DNA of 64,000 bases. Origin: Pseudovirgaria hyperparasitica (Eukaryota > Ascomycota > Dothideomycetes > Acrospermales > Acrospermaceae). The position numbers were made by a program, and so were the translations under genes. The stretch covers positions 6,640-70,639 of the forward strand of contig NW_022985558.1 in the NCBI RefSeq assembly GCF_010093815.1, in the 5' to 3' direction. Of the stretch, positions 34,980 to 45,750 are shown in pieces (within the stretch, counting starts at the first letter, position 1; every line of letters begins with the position of its first letter). The notes beneath the pieces are model-generated. The model searched no databases and had not been told where the DNA came from. It saw only the letters and a program-made list of their open reading frames with translations.

Positions 34980-36429
34980 TTATATAACCTTCTCTACTTC
35001 TATTACACTCTCGGAAATACCGTCAGATGCAGGGTACGTTGCGGCGATTTTTAGACCAGCTCGTTCGATTAGTGTCTTCCACTGTCGCTCGCTTCGCTCG
35101 CCGACCGCCAGGAGCGACATCATGTTCATATCTTGAGTTGATGCCCAGACGCTTGAACCAGTCTCGGGGATACATATCTCATGTACTATGAGCTTCGAAT
35201 AGCCTGGAGTCATTACGTCTGCTAAATGCTTTAACAGCTCCACATTCTTCTCGTCGGGAAAGTCATGCATAACTTACCTGAGATAATATGCGCGAGCACC
35301 TGGACGGTGTTAGCAAGTGATCTCGACATGTGCTGTCATGGGACATAGGTTGGACAGGAAGTACCTCTGGTGACCTCGGGCTGAGATGTGAAAATGTCAT
35401 GAGCCAAGTGTTCAATATCCAACTCCGGCCTTTTTGGTGCTTTCGCGATCACGTCAGGCGTATCTTGTACATAGAGCTTCCCTGGAAGCTCCTTGAATGC
35501 CTCTTTGAGAGCGACGGTACGTTGTCCGAAGTTTCCGCCAACGTCGACGAGCATGGCGGTGTCTCGCGCGGCCTGATAACCATCAATCAAGGCTTGCACT
35601 GGATATTGACGGAAGAATTGAGTACTGCCTTGAGCGAGTCCCGTGATTAAGATGCTGAATCCAGCTCCACTTTGAACTCCTCTTGCGGCCTGTTCTCCGA
35701 AAATCTCATAAAGAGATTTTCCCTTGACGTCAAACGCGTGCTGTACTGCAGTATCCAGTGCGTTGCTCGGGTTTAAATAGCCTGACGAGCTAAGAAAGCC
35801 CGGTAAAGCCTCATAGGTCTTCTTCATGAAGATTGCGCTATCAATGTGTTAACGGTAGGCAAGCGTGTACCTCTGAGTCGAGTCTTCTTACCTATCTCCC
35901 AGCCCAACTTCAGCGAATTTGGCAAACGAAGGGCTCAGCGCATACTGATTTGTGGTCCTTTCTTTCACTGCGCCATGTGCCACCAGACCTTTGAGGATGC
36001 GACCTAGGGGCGTTATTTGCTCGTGCTCTTAGTAGCAAGACCTCTACGACTTACCGAGGAGTACATCATCGACTTTTACTATCTCGGCAAGTTCCTCTGA
36101 CTTCCACGGTGTTGGTCGACTAGCAAGAAGAGGGAAGAGTTTGAGGTCCCAGGCAACGTTGAAATATGCATGCTCTGCAGGCTGTATAGCGTCGTCTGTC
36201 AGCATAGAAGGTATGTCTAGAGCAATGCTGCAAAAGGGGAGGGCCGGTATACCTGATTACAAATGACACGCGCCAGCATATCGGCGGGCTGCTCAATTGC
36301 CCGGCTAAGTGCTGTGCTTGCATCATAAAGGCGAGAGTGTAGCTCCGGGTTATCTTTTAGTCCGGCTGGACTCCTCGTGAAAGCTTCAATGTGAGCTACG
36401 AGCTCTGCTGGGGTAATCGAAGAAGACAT
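34980..36429 (-). pseudogene. SAM-dependent O-methyltransferase (family 2), one in-frame stop
   Basis: Five exons fit with good splice sites: 36,429-36,253, 36,181-36,055, 36,003-35,892, 35,837-35,365 and 35,299-34,980 (402 codons before the stop, the usual size). The protein has the winged-helix dimerisation region, then LVDVGGNFGQ as the SAM-binding glycine motif and VMHDFPDEKN, where the His is the catalytic base of plant- and fungal-type O-methyltransferases. Such enzymes methylate hydroxyls of secondary metabolites. Codon 35,276-35,274 is TAA, between AYYLR and VMHDFPD, exactly where family members carry one residue. A CAA-to-TAA change is RIP-type, and the gene lies 200 bp from the RIP edge. 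An intron cannot remove it. All else is intact, so inactivation looks recent. Read-through or strain-specific loss is possible. Confidence 0.75.
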
Positions 36430-37023
36430 GCTGTTGAGTAGACGAGAGAACCAAGGTCTGCGAATTAAGAGGAAGAAGAGGAAGAAGAGGAAGAAACAAG
36501 ACTAATGAGCTCAGATGCCCGGGGAGAGTAGGGTCGTAACGTGTCACAGGACCTACGCTGATTTTGGCATCCCTTGAGTCGCGGGCGGTTAGCATCATAT
36601 GAATGCATTTGGGGCAGGGCCCCGTGTCCTCGACATATAACATCCAACCACAGGTACATGCTATTCTGCTCTCGTACGTAGTGATATGGCACTAACGATG
36701 GCTTTCGGTTGGTTGCAGTTTTACGCCAATATACATGGGTCTGACCGGCTTCGTGATGCATGTGCATACCGTGACAACTGTGCCACCAAAGAATACAAGG
36801 AGGTCCTGGCCGTGTCACGATTATTCAGCCCGAGGCATTCATCCACCGTGCCTCTCTTGGCGCTTTTGGCTCGTCGCACATACTACGTACGTATATTGAG
36901 AATCTACGACCCTCTCTTAGCTACCTGACGATGTACTCTATACAGTATTAAAATGTCGTCCTTCTGCTTCCTACCCTATCACGTGCTCTCTATGTGGCCC
37001 ATAAAAGGCCCACTGAAGGCCGA
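36430..37023. other. Intergenic, no gene
   Basis: Normal base composition. There is a GAAGAAGAG run at 36,470-36,495 just upstream of the methyltransferase start, which on the coding strand is a CT-rich tract typical of fungal promoters. I see no supported gene. Confidence 0.5.
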
Positions 37024-38584
37024 TCAAGCTCGACTGAGCAAAAAACCTCCATGCTAGAAGCTTTGGAAAACTGCTTCTGGATCGTAGGCCGCAGCAACAT
37101 CTTCAAGCCTCTAGAACGTCCCCGATCTGTAGCTTTTCAGTGAGCCGTTCATTTTGAAGTCTTTCCTTCGGGGCATACCTGAGAGGAGTCTTTTCTGGAC
37201 CAAGCCCGATTGCCGCCGCCAGCAATGCTACTGTGCCATTTGTCGGAGGCGCAAATGCCATGACTGGATCCAGTTTCCGGAAAGGCTCATTGGCTGTAGG
37301 CCACTCTGTCCATTCTGCATAGAAGAGACCAGTGTACAGACCAGTGGGATTGAAATTCAGGAAGAAGCCCAATTTAGGATCCGCCTCCATGTACGCGTGC
37401 AGTTGTTCAACGCCCTCCAATGCCATGCTGGTTTCATTGTGAGTGTACATGACGAGAGAGTACCAGATCTGATGTAACGGAACCGTATATAGGTCAACCC
37501 GAGTTATAACTCCTGCATTGGTCTATCGTCAGTCTTTGAAGAATGCAAGTGGGGTATCGTACCGTAATTATTACCACCACCTCTCAGCAAAGAAGAGATC
37601 AGGGTTCTCGTCAGCATTAGCAGTGATAACAGTCGAGTTGGACAAAACAACCTGTGTCGGTGATCAGGCACGTTGCTGTCGAGAGAAAGTCATACTTACT
37701 TCGAATTCCTTCACGTTGTCATAGGCTAATCCGTATAGGTTCCCGAAGTATGGCATGCCTCCTAGAAGATATGAGTACAGATCACATCAGGTCGAATCAA
37801 TCTCACCTCCCAGAATAACGCCGGCGACACCCACATCGCCATCTCTTCCTCCGATAGCACTGACATTATATTTGTCCGTTGCGTTATATACATCTATAAA
37901 ACTCGCACCTAGTCCAGTACTAACAATCCCTCTAGATACATCGACTGATACTTTATCGCCGGCAGCTTCGAGGTCTATTAAGACTCCGTTTTCTATGCTC
38001 GCGAATCTGGGATTTGGGTTGTGCCCCCTGTTTCGGATAGCAAATTTGGACTGGGTGCAAGTCGCAACCTTGAGTGCCGCCAGCACCTCAGTTGTTGTTT
38101 GAACTTGAACAAAGCAAGAAGCGGGAAGCCAACAAGTTTGGGACCTTGTACATGTGAGACTCTTTCATTCATCTCGGGAGAGTTTTTACCAGTTCACATC
38201 TGTTTCAGGGGTATAAGAAGGGTTTCCAGAGCTTATAGTGCGGTTTCCAAACAATGTCTGGAATATCTTGCACGCAGCTGTGCTCTCACCAGTAGTACCT
38301 AACGTCTCCTCGGCGCCATCAATGATTGAAGCGCTTCTCTTGATAGTGGCAACGAGTCGCGAAGAAGCGCCTGATTCGAGATTGGGGCTATATGCCGGGA
38401 TACTGTTCAGAAGCTGGGTCGAGAGAGGATCCCCAATATGCTCTTCCTCCTTCCCAAGTTCGTAACCCACTCTAGATCCACGGTGGGCGGAAACTGAAGT
38501 GCAAATTGCAAAGTTTAAAGTTCGCGATGAGGTCGGCACGTAGTTTATGCTAGCCATGTTACTACCTGATGCAAGACCCTCCAT
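37024..38584 (-). pseudogene. BBE-type FAD-linked oxidase, degenerate
   Basis: Exons joined by short introns give a berberine-bridge-like oxidase: a CKIFQTLFG and WSQTCWLPASC N-terminus, the FAD-binding stretch IRNRGHNPNPRFAS and VAGVILGG, then GNLYGLAYDNVKEFEVVLS, NADENPDLFFA and LEDVAAAYDPEAVF at the C-terminus. Such enzymes use covalently bound FAD for oxidative steps, often in secondary metabolism. The gene is broken: the frame is lost after DLFFA, about 100 residues before the C-terminal segment are missing, and the last segment holds a TAG at a glutamine-like place. The FAD attachment His of the family is retained in RGHNPN. It lies next to the damaged methyltransferase on the same strand, so the two may be remnants of one small metabolite locus. 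No backbone synthase is in the window. Confidence 0.7.
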
Positions 38585-38864
38585 CTAACACTATCTAACA
38601 TTCCTTTTTTTGAGATGCATCCATCCAACCTGAGTCGCCCTAAGAGAAACCAGACGCCTCCACTCCTTTCCTTACACCTATCAAAATGATAGTTCTACTC
38701 GTCTCTGTATTCCCTCGGCCTCTTCGATACTCCCCTATCGGGACGTGTTCGGAGCGGTGTGTCCCCTGCGTCAACAGCCGATTGACTTAAAAATAAAGTA
38801 AACATGTCCATCCAAACTGTCCCGTGCCATTCAAGACAATCTGCATCGCGGTGTCAATTTTCTG

Positions 38865-40232
38865 CTACTCATACATGAACCAAGCGTGTTTCCCAATTTC
38901 CGCAGCAGTGAGACGACGGCTAGGCTGAAAAACCAGGACGCTTTCGAGCAGTTGGAGAAAAATGGTGTGCTGATCTTGCAAGAGCTCCGGTACGTGTTTA
39001 CGAATTTGGGAGTCCAAGGTGCACTCTCGCTTGATCTGGTCATCAAACCACCGGTGTTTTCCTTCTATGTTCGCTAGTAGTCTTTCTTTATCGCAATATG
39101 ATTCTTGCCATTCTTCTGGTAGGGCTCCAATTGTTTCAGTGGCCATTGCCAACGCCTCCTCGTGGGAACCAAATGCTGTGAGGATTAGCGCCCGAAACGT
39201 GTAAATCTCGAACATAAGACAACCAAGAGCCCAGAGGTCAACAGCATAGGAAGGGGGGTACCCGAACTGCATCTCCGGGCTCGAGAATGACACAGGGGTT
39301 CCAAGCCCTTCAGGTACGTTGTTTCCGAAGAACGCTTCACCGAAGTCGGTTATAAGAACGTTACCAGACAGTTGTTCTATGTCGAGGCGAGAGTAGTTAA
39401 GCGCTTCGACAACATTAGTAGGAGCGAATCCTGGTGCAGGCGTGCCATCGAGGAGTAGGAGCGGAGTCGTCCTAGGCGGTTCCAAATAACGATAAATCTC
39501 ATCTGCTGTCCACTCTCGAAGACCTTTAATTTCGAAAAGCACGTTGGAATCTGTGAGATCTGGATTCTAATAAGTCAAGGGAATTTCATTCAAACCCGGG
39601 ATATAGCGCTGACCGCCGTGGCATATACCGGCTGAGTGAAGGGCTGCAAGGCCTTCAGCTAGGTTTTGGGAGGCGACTTTTTGAAATGAAAGTGGAGGTC
39701 GTTTGCAGTACATGCTTAAATGACTGAGGCTCGGCCCGCCAATATCTAATACCAAACATTGATGAACCCCATTGGGCCCGCAAATTGTAAATGTTTCGTA
39801 GAGGTTTGTGATTTGAGCGCTGGCTGCAGAATTTTTAAGATGCTTTAAGACATTCACCTCATGATCCGATGCGTCTGCTCTGAGGACTTTGAGCGCAACA
39901 TTTCGATTTTCCTCCAAATCCCGCGCCAGCCAGACGAGTGCGAAGCCTCCGTTTCCCAGTTTGTGAATGATTTTGAACTTTTGCCCAATCATATCGTTCA
40001 GGTCAATAGGGTGATGCCCACCAGGTCGATACATATTCACATCCTCGACATGGTCAAAGGCTGGACTCCGGAACAGCGACCGCTGCAGGCGTGAGGAGGA
40101 TGGCGGCGGGGGTGGCGGTGGCGGCGGTGGCGAGTTTCCAGCATTTTCAGGAGTCATATTCGATGGATGAACGGGTATGAAGCAGAAAGGATCCTTGATG
40201 CTCTGAACTGGGGACTTGTTGCTTTGTATCAA
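38865..40232 (-). CDS. SRPK-like serine/threonine protein kinase
   Basis: Two exons, 40,232-39,614 and 39,559-38,865, separated by a 54-nt intron (GTCAGC...CCAG), give 437 residues in a clean frame. A proline run lies at residues 35-44. Kinase landmarks are the glycine loop LGNGGFALVW (about 92-101), NVALK with Lys115, HGDLTDSN in the catalytic loop with Asp207, the ITDFGEAF magnesium loop with Asp278, SPEM as the APE-like box, and AVDLWALGCLMFEIYT. A long insert between catalytic loop and DFG is characteristic of SR-protein kinases. Fungi have many lineage-specific SRPK-like kinases of unknown role, and this is probably one of them. HGD replaces the usual HRD/HTD, so RD-type activation control is likely absent. 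A later Met at residue 26 is a possible alternative start. Confidence 0.75.
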
Positions 40233-40735
40233 GCGCGATCAAAGGATGAGAAGCGGCACGGTTTGATGCAGCCTGCAGGCGGGAGTGTCAATGGACTAGC
40301 GTACTCCGATCGGGCATAAATAGAAATTATAGTTATCTCTATTTAAGTCTCTTTCTCTCGATTCTTTCTAAGATATCTACTATTTGAAGATTTTCTAGTA
40401 TAACTTATCTCTTTACTCTTTTACGCTCTATTCTTTTTATATAAAGTAAGAGTCTATATGGAAGTATAACTACATAACTCTCTAGAGTCTTAGTTCTAGA
40501 GTTGTTATAGAAATATAATTCCTTTTAAAAGCGGGGTGTGGGTAAAAAAACACGTGTAACACGTGCCAAGAGTTACGGATCCATCCCGATCTAGCGCAAA
40601 ACCGAACCTCAATCGGCAGGGTGGCATAAATATCAAATGTACAAAGAAACAGTTTTCATAATAGCACGCAGATTCCATCAACCCGCCTCTGGGATCTTTC
40701 CTCGCACAATAATATAACACTCCGAGCACCCCAGC
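40233..40735. other. Intergenic with a 190-bp AT-rich RIP-like patch
   Basis: Between 40,318 and 40,510 the composition drops to AT-rich sequence full of TCTA, TAGA and TATA and nearly free of CpA/TpG, like the left half of the window, while both flanks are normal. It may be a relic of a small transposon. The remainder, with TATCAAATG and CACAATAATATAACAC just before the aldehyde dehydrogenase start, should hold that gene's promoter. Confidence 0.5.
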
Positions 40736-42514
40736 ATGACGTTACCATCATGTCCGCTTTGGATAGCAGGTGAGGAGCGCATTACGCGACTCGGTGAACA
40801 GTTAGTCTTGCATTCACGGTGGCCCAAACCTCACTCACGACAACTTGCATGTAGAATACCAGTCGAAGATCCAGCAACCGGAGATATTATAGCTTCGTAC
40901 GTCATGTCGTCAGCTTATTCTCAGCAGTGGCAAGCTCACATTCACAGCTGTAATGGAGCATCCTCGGAAGACGTCAACGAGGCTGTGAGAGTTGCGCACG
41001 AATGTTTCAAGTCAGGTATCTGGTCGAAATCGTCGCGGGACCATAGAGCTCAAGTGCTTGAGCGGGCTGCAGATCTCTTGAATCAACGTCTGCCCAGTCT
41101 GATCTTACTTGAGTCAAGACAAACTGGTAGAGCCATTCGTGAGATGAAAGCGCAAGTTCCATCTCTGGTGCGATGGTTCAAATACTACGCAGCATTAATT
41201 AAGACCGAAGAGCGTTCTGTCCTGCCCACCACCGGGAAGTTACACAACTGGATCGACAGAAAGCCCCTTGGCGTTGTCGCCCAGATCGCGCCCTTCAACC
41301 ATCCATTACTAATCGCTGTGAAGAAGATTGCCCCGGCTTTAGCGGCAGGCAATAGTGTCATTCTGAAACCATCCGAACTCACTCCTCTGACCTCAATCGA
41401 ACTTGGAAAGATACTGCAAGAGGCTGGTCTGCCACATGGTGCATTCTCTGTACTTACAGGCTATGGTCATACCACTGGAAAAGCACTTGTTGAGCACCCA
41501 CTCATCAAAAAAGTAGACATTACAGGTGGAACTCCAGCTGGGCGCATGGTAGGTGCCATCGCCGGTCGTAATCTGGCATCATTCACTGCTGAGCTCGGCG
41601 GTAAGGCACCAGTTGTGATCTTTGAAAAGGCCGATATAGATACGGCAGTGAACGGTATAGTTTTCGCGTCGTTTATTGCCTCTGGTCAAACCTGCATTGC
41701 TGCTACTCGTATTCTTGTCGAGAAAACCATTTTGAAAGAAGTGCTCAGCAAGCTCAAGACGAAGACAAGGTCAATTGCCCAACGTATAGGCTCACCTCAA
41801 AACCCAGAATCGACAATGGGGCCGTTAATTTCAGCAAAACAGCTTTCCATTGTGGAAGACCTCGTTGATGACGCTGTGCGGAATGGTGTTTCAGTTATAG
41901 CTGGGGCAAAGAGACTGTCCGGGACGTCTGAACTTGATGGAACGGACTTTTCAAAAGGTTATTTTTACCCACCAACGATACTTACAGATAGTATAAGTTG
42001 TAACATTGTCGACACCCGCATTTGGAGGGAAGAGGCATTTGGACCCGTGATTGTTGTCATTGGGTTCGAAGGGGAGGAAGAGGCGCTCAGGCTTGCGAAC
42101 GATAGCGAGTTTGGCCTGGGGGCTGCTATCTGGACTGAAGATTTATCCCAAGCTTTCCGCTTATCAAACGACATCGACGCAGGTATCTGCTGGAGTCAGT
42201 GTCATTGTCTCGCTCTTGATGCTCTCCTGTCATGCTAATCCATCGAACAGTTAATACGCACCATCGGAACGATCCAAGCAGCCCTTGGGGCGGGGTTAAG
42301 AACTCGGGTGTGGGTGTTGAGAATGGTGTTGGTAAGTCGTCTAGGAGGACATACATGAATGAATGGGTAAATGCAACTAATGGTGTTTGTTTCAGATGCA
42401 TACCATGCCTATACCACAACCAAAAGTACTATTATCAACTACGCGACTACGGTTGAAAGACTCTCTTCAGATGACTGGTTCAGCGAAGCGAAAGCAGAAG
42501 CACGGTATGGCTAA
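40736..42514 (+). CDS. NAD(P)-dependent aldehyde dehydrogenase
   Basis: Exons 40,736-42,194, 42,251-42,331 and 42,396-42,514 keep frame and give 552 residues, 535 if 40,897-40,947 is also spliced. The protein shows the ALDH plan: NPATG-like EDPATGDIIA, the Rossmann region IAPFNHPLL and KPSELTPL, the general base in FTAELGGKAP (Glu286) and the catalytic cysteine in ASGQTCIAATR (Cys320, unspliced numbering), then REEAFGPV and a C-terminal PWGGVKNSG. It oxidises an aldehyde to its acid, probably in the cytosol, since no targeting signal is evident. The closest subgroup appears to be the vanillin / 2-hydroxymuconic-semialdehyde type, which I infer only from the N-terminal PLWIAGE. The first ~40 residues are unusual and the true start may involve another intron. 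Confidence 0.85.
40897..40947 (+). other. Probable 51-nt in-frame intron in the aldehyde dehydrogenase gene
   Basis: GTACGTCATG at the left and TTCACAG at the right bound 51 nt with no stop. Removal joins GDIIAS to CNGASSEDVNEAV, which restores the usual ALDH spacing. The retained form would add 17 residues to a surface region. Confidence 0.6.
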
Positions 42515-43410
42515 TTAAAGACCAAGATACAAATACGATTGGACACATGCCAGGCGCCACTCATGTACATCCACTAATAGGTCTCTGTCATTTACCCTGA
42601 ATCATTACATACGTTGCACGGAACGTCCTATAAAGTACCTCTGGGTTTACGTGAATCACCTAGGGTCATGTGAGGGAACGATTTAAACCCCTTCAATACA
42701 CCGAACAGTCTCGTGTTTAGACGTTAGTGTGGCATGTTTATGGCTTCGAGTGATATAAAGGTGAAGCAAGCTGTTGTTCCCGCTTCATGGTCTGGTAAGT
42801 TCCCCAGAACATACTACGATGGCTTTTCCGTAGCTGCAATCGTGTCCTACCGCACGTCAATCTATTTACGCGGGCCTTGGATAGAGCACATCTCATTTGG
42901 AAAAAGGTTCCTAATGCGAAGCAGTAGAGCAAAGGAAGAGGTCAATGATTCGATGGAGCGAACATATACTCAAGCATGTCCGACTAAATCATTACGCTCT
43001 TCAACCTCTGTGCTTCGTGGTCAGCCCTCAGGACGCCTATCAACTCTTGACCGAACGTCAAGTGAGCCTTTTCCATACTCTCCCGACCAAATAAACGAGA
43101 ACATAGACACATTCACGCACATAGCATTTTGTTGCTCGCGCTTCACCGGCATCCATAGCCCTTCACCACGTTTTCGGAAACTAGGTGTCAAGCCGAATGC
43201 TAGTATACAGATCAGTGCGCGGCATTTGTTAGGCTGACAGTGCAAAGGAGCCCTAGGTAAGGGGTTTTACAAGACTAGCAGCTAGGGGCGAGGCGCCTAA
43301 TGTGCATCGAGAGCAAGTATTTGCCTGTTTGAAGTTGATAGTAAGCGGGCTTACTTTAAACACAGTCTTGGAGCATCGCCTCGAAACGAATAGTGTGAAT
43401 GATCTAGCGC
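42515..43410. other. Intergenic between convergent genes, no supported gene
   Basis: The aldehyde dehydrogenase and the LCHN-like gene converge here, so this should be mostly 3' untranslated sequence. A 167-codon plus-strand frame at 42,734-43,237 has no recognisable domain and its composition looks random; I do not call it. Confidence 0.5.
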
Positions 43411-45460
43411 TTAGCAGACCCTCAAACCACAGCATTCGACGCTGCCGCCATGCACAACAACCTCGCGTCCGAAGTACATTCTGGCAACGTCCGACACGAA
43501 TTCCACACTATTGGTACTCCAAACATCCAATCCCATGCGTCCAATGTCGTCTGTACCAATGTGAATTACCTCTTTATCGTCCACTTCACTCTCACCCGTT
43601 GTGTTCTCATCTGCGTCCTCAATGATGTCCACAAGTGTTGATACCAACTGACCTGTAAGACGATGGAAGTACGCGATGATCCCAGTATGAAGGCCAGCAT
43701 CCTCAGCATGTATACCTGCATGACTGGAAGAAATGCTCCTCGATTTGCCATTGCTATTGGCACGAGTGATTCCAGGCTTCATTGGTACATGGTCCACGAG
43801 ATGTCCTATAATGTGCCTTTCTTTCTCGTCTTCTTCGGCTAAAGCAGTATCGTGTTCACCAGCTGATGCCCACCACATGAAACCGGAGTAGGCTAACTGA
43901 CTCCAGGTCATAGGTTCGATCAGATTTTCATCATAGCCAGGGTCGTCCATTGATGATTCTCTTGATGTGGCAGACTGAAGAATTGAGCGTGAGTAATCGT
44001 CTTCGGGGTCTTCGCTATCATTTTCATCATCGTCGCCATCTTCATATGTCGTTACTGAATCGCGGATCTTGGTAAATTCACTGTGAAGTAAGTTCCACCG
44101 ACGAAGATCTCGTTGCGTAGCCTTGATAACAGAGCCATCAGCTGTCCTGATTATCGGCCACCCTCTTTGTTCTGGTACGTGTTCGGAAACCGGAGGCAAC
44201 TCAACCATAATATCGTACAGCTCTTTCTTCAGCGCAAGTATTTCGTCGGTTGTGCATGCGAGGAATCCAAACGGTCCGTAGGTGTGGTCACCTTCATCTG
44301 CTGGCCGCTCTCTCATGGCTTCCCTTATCGCTGTAGCCTCTCTCTCTAGTAACGGTATGTCATGAATGCCAATCTGAAAAAGAGGTCGTATCCTCTGCAG
44401 TCTTTCTGTATCTTGCGAGAGTAATTCTGAGAGAGACGAAGGCATGTTGGAAAGTATAGATATATCAAAGACTTAGATCTTGTTAGTTGAGGTTTAGTAG
44501 TAAGTGGCAGTAACGTACCAAACTCGCATGCTCGCTTTACAGGTGGAGCCGTCATGAGCACTATCCGTTTCCTTAGCAATGCTACTCTCCACAGAGGAAA
44601 TATGAGGGGCCCAAAAGTGTCCACAAATTCCATCATAGACAAAGCAGGGTGAAATAAAGGAAGTGTCTTGTCGTCAGTAATGACGTTGATCAGGTTCGAT
44701 AACGCTCGTCTTCGGCTATGCTGTTTTGGCGAAGTGTTTCCAAGACTCCCATTAGATATCTCTGTAACATGTGCTTCGTCCTCGACATACGCCTTGTGTT
44801 CCTCCCAAAATTGTTCGAGAATGTCTGTTCGTAAACAATCGTGCGCCAAGATGCTGTAGATGTATCAGCAAATGCCAGGCTTTAGATTCCAAGACTAACC
44901 GAGCCATGTCGCGGAGTCGCTGAGCATGCAACCAGCCTCTGCCAAGTCTAGCATTGCCGTTACTCAACGGAATAAGGATCCCGACTGCAACCAGTGCTGC
45001 ATTTCGCTCTTCCTCCCCTGCCGGCGCATTCACAAAAGCGCTAAGCCCGGCATACTGGTCTTCAACAAAGTATCTTCTAGGGTCTCAGTTCATGAGCGTA
45101 TACTTATGCCTGAAAGCTTACACCAGATCCTCTTTCACTCCGTGCAGGCCAGAAGGAAGCGATTTGAACTCGACCGAGCCATCAAGCGGTACTGCGTCAA
45201 GCCATGTCAGCGTAATGTTAATGATTAGTCCACAGTTGATACATACCACCAGGCGCGCTCCGTTTCCAAGTAATGGTATAGCTAGCGCATATCAGGCTGG
45301 GCAGGCTCTCGACGTGCAAGTGTTGTAATCGGTGAACTATGCCCACTTACCCAATCTTTAGATCGAACTTGATCAGGAAAGCCGCGGAGAGAGGTGGCGG
45401 CCCGGATGGGTCCAAGGCCGCTGACTTAATCATGCTCACATCATCGTGTTGAATAGCCAT
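43411..45460 (-). CDS. LCHN/DENND11-like DENN-related protein (DUF2347 + DUF4484)
   Basis: Six exons join in frame to 594 residues: 45,460-45,351, 45,281-45,247, 45,191-45,122, 45,073-44,900, 44,853-44,519 and 44,471-43,411. The N-terminus (AAFLIKFDLKIGYTITWKRS, then SLPSGLHGVKEDLV and EDQYAGLSAFVNAP) and the block HPALSMMEFVDTFGPLIFPL then WRVALLRKRIV identify the LCHN/DUF2347 family of DENN-like proteins, thought to act in membrane traffic as Rab regulators. The C-terminal half, with an acidic stretch (DGDDDENDSEDPEDD) and WSQLAYSGFMWWASAGE, is the fungal DUF4484 extension. The last residues (WSTNSVEFVSDVARMYFG, CCGLRVC) are end-conserved, so the gene looks complete. The biochemical role in fungi is not established. 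Confidence 0.85.
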
Positions 45461-45750
45461 TATCTCTGGGGCATCGTAGGGGTGGCATAGATGCGTGACA
45501 TGGGAACAGTTGGATTGTTGATTCACGGCAATGGATGCGCCAAGATGAGTACCACTTCAACATGGTAGGTGGTTCGAGGGCAATATTAGGGCTAGGCTTA
45601 ATCCGGCCTGTGGTGTGGGGATTCCATTCCAAAGCACTGCACGAAACACCGCCTGAAGTCAAGGTTTATCTATGGTGTATAGTCGTTATTCTTAAACGGT
45701 GCTAACTGATCTAGAAGCGTACATGATCACGCAAGCAGAGCTGACCGGCT

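Noticed and set aside
35220-35278. An intron removing the stop in the O-methyltransferase (AG|GTAAGT at 35,277)
   Set aside because: The only nearby acceptor, TTTAG, would delete the conserved HDF catalytic segment and shift the frame.
42734-43237. 167-codon plus-strand frame as a gene
   Set aside because: No domain, no splice pattern and random-looking composition between two convergent genes.
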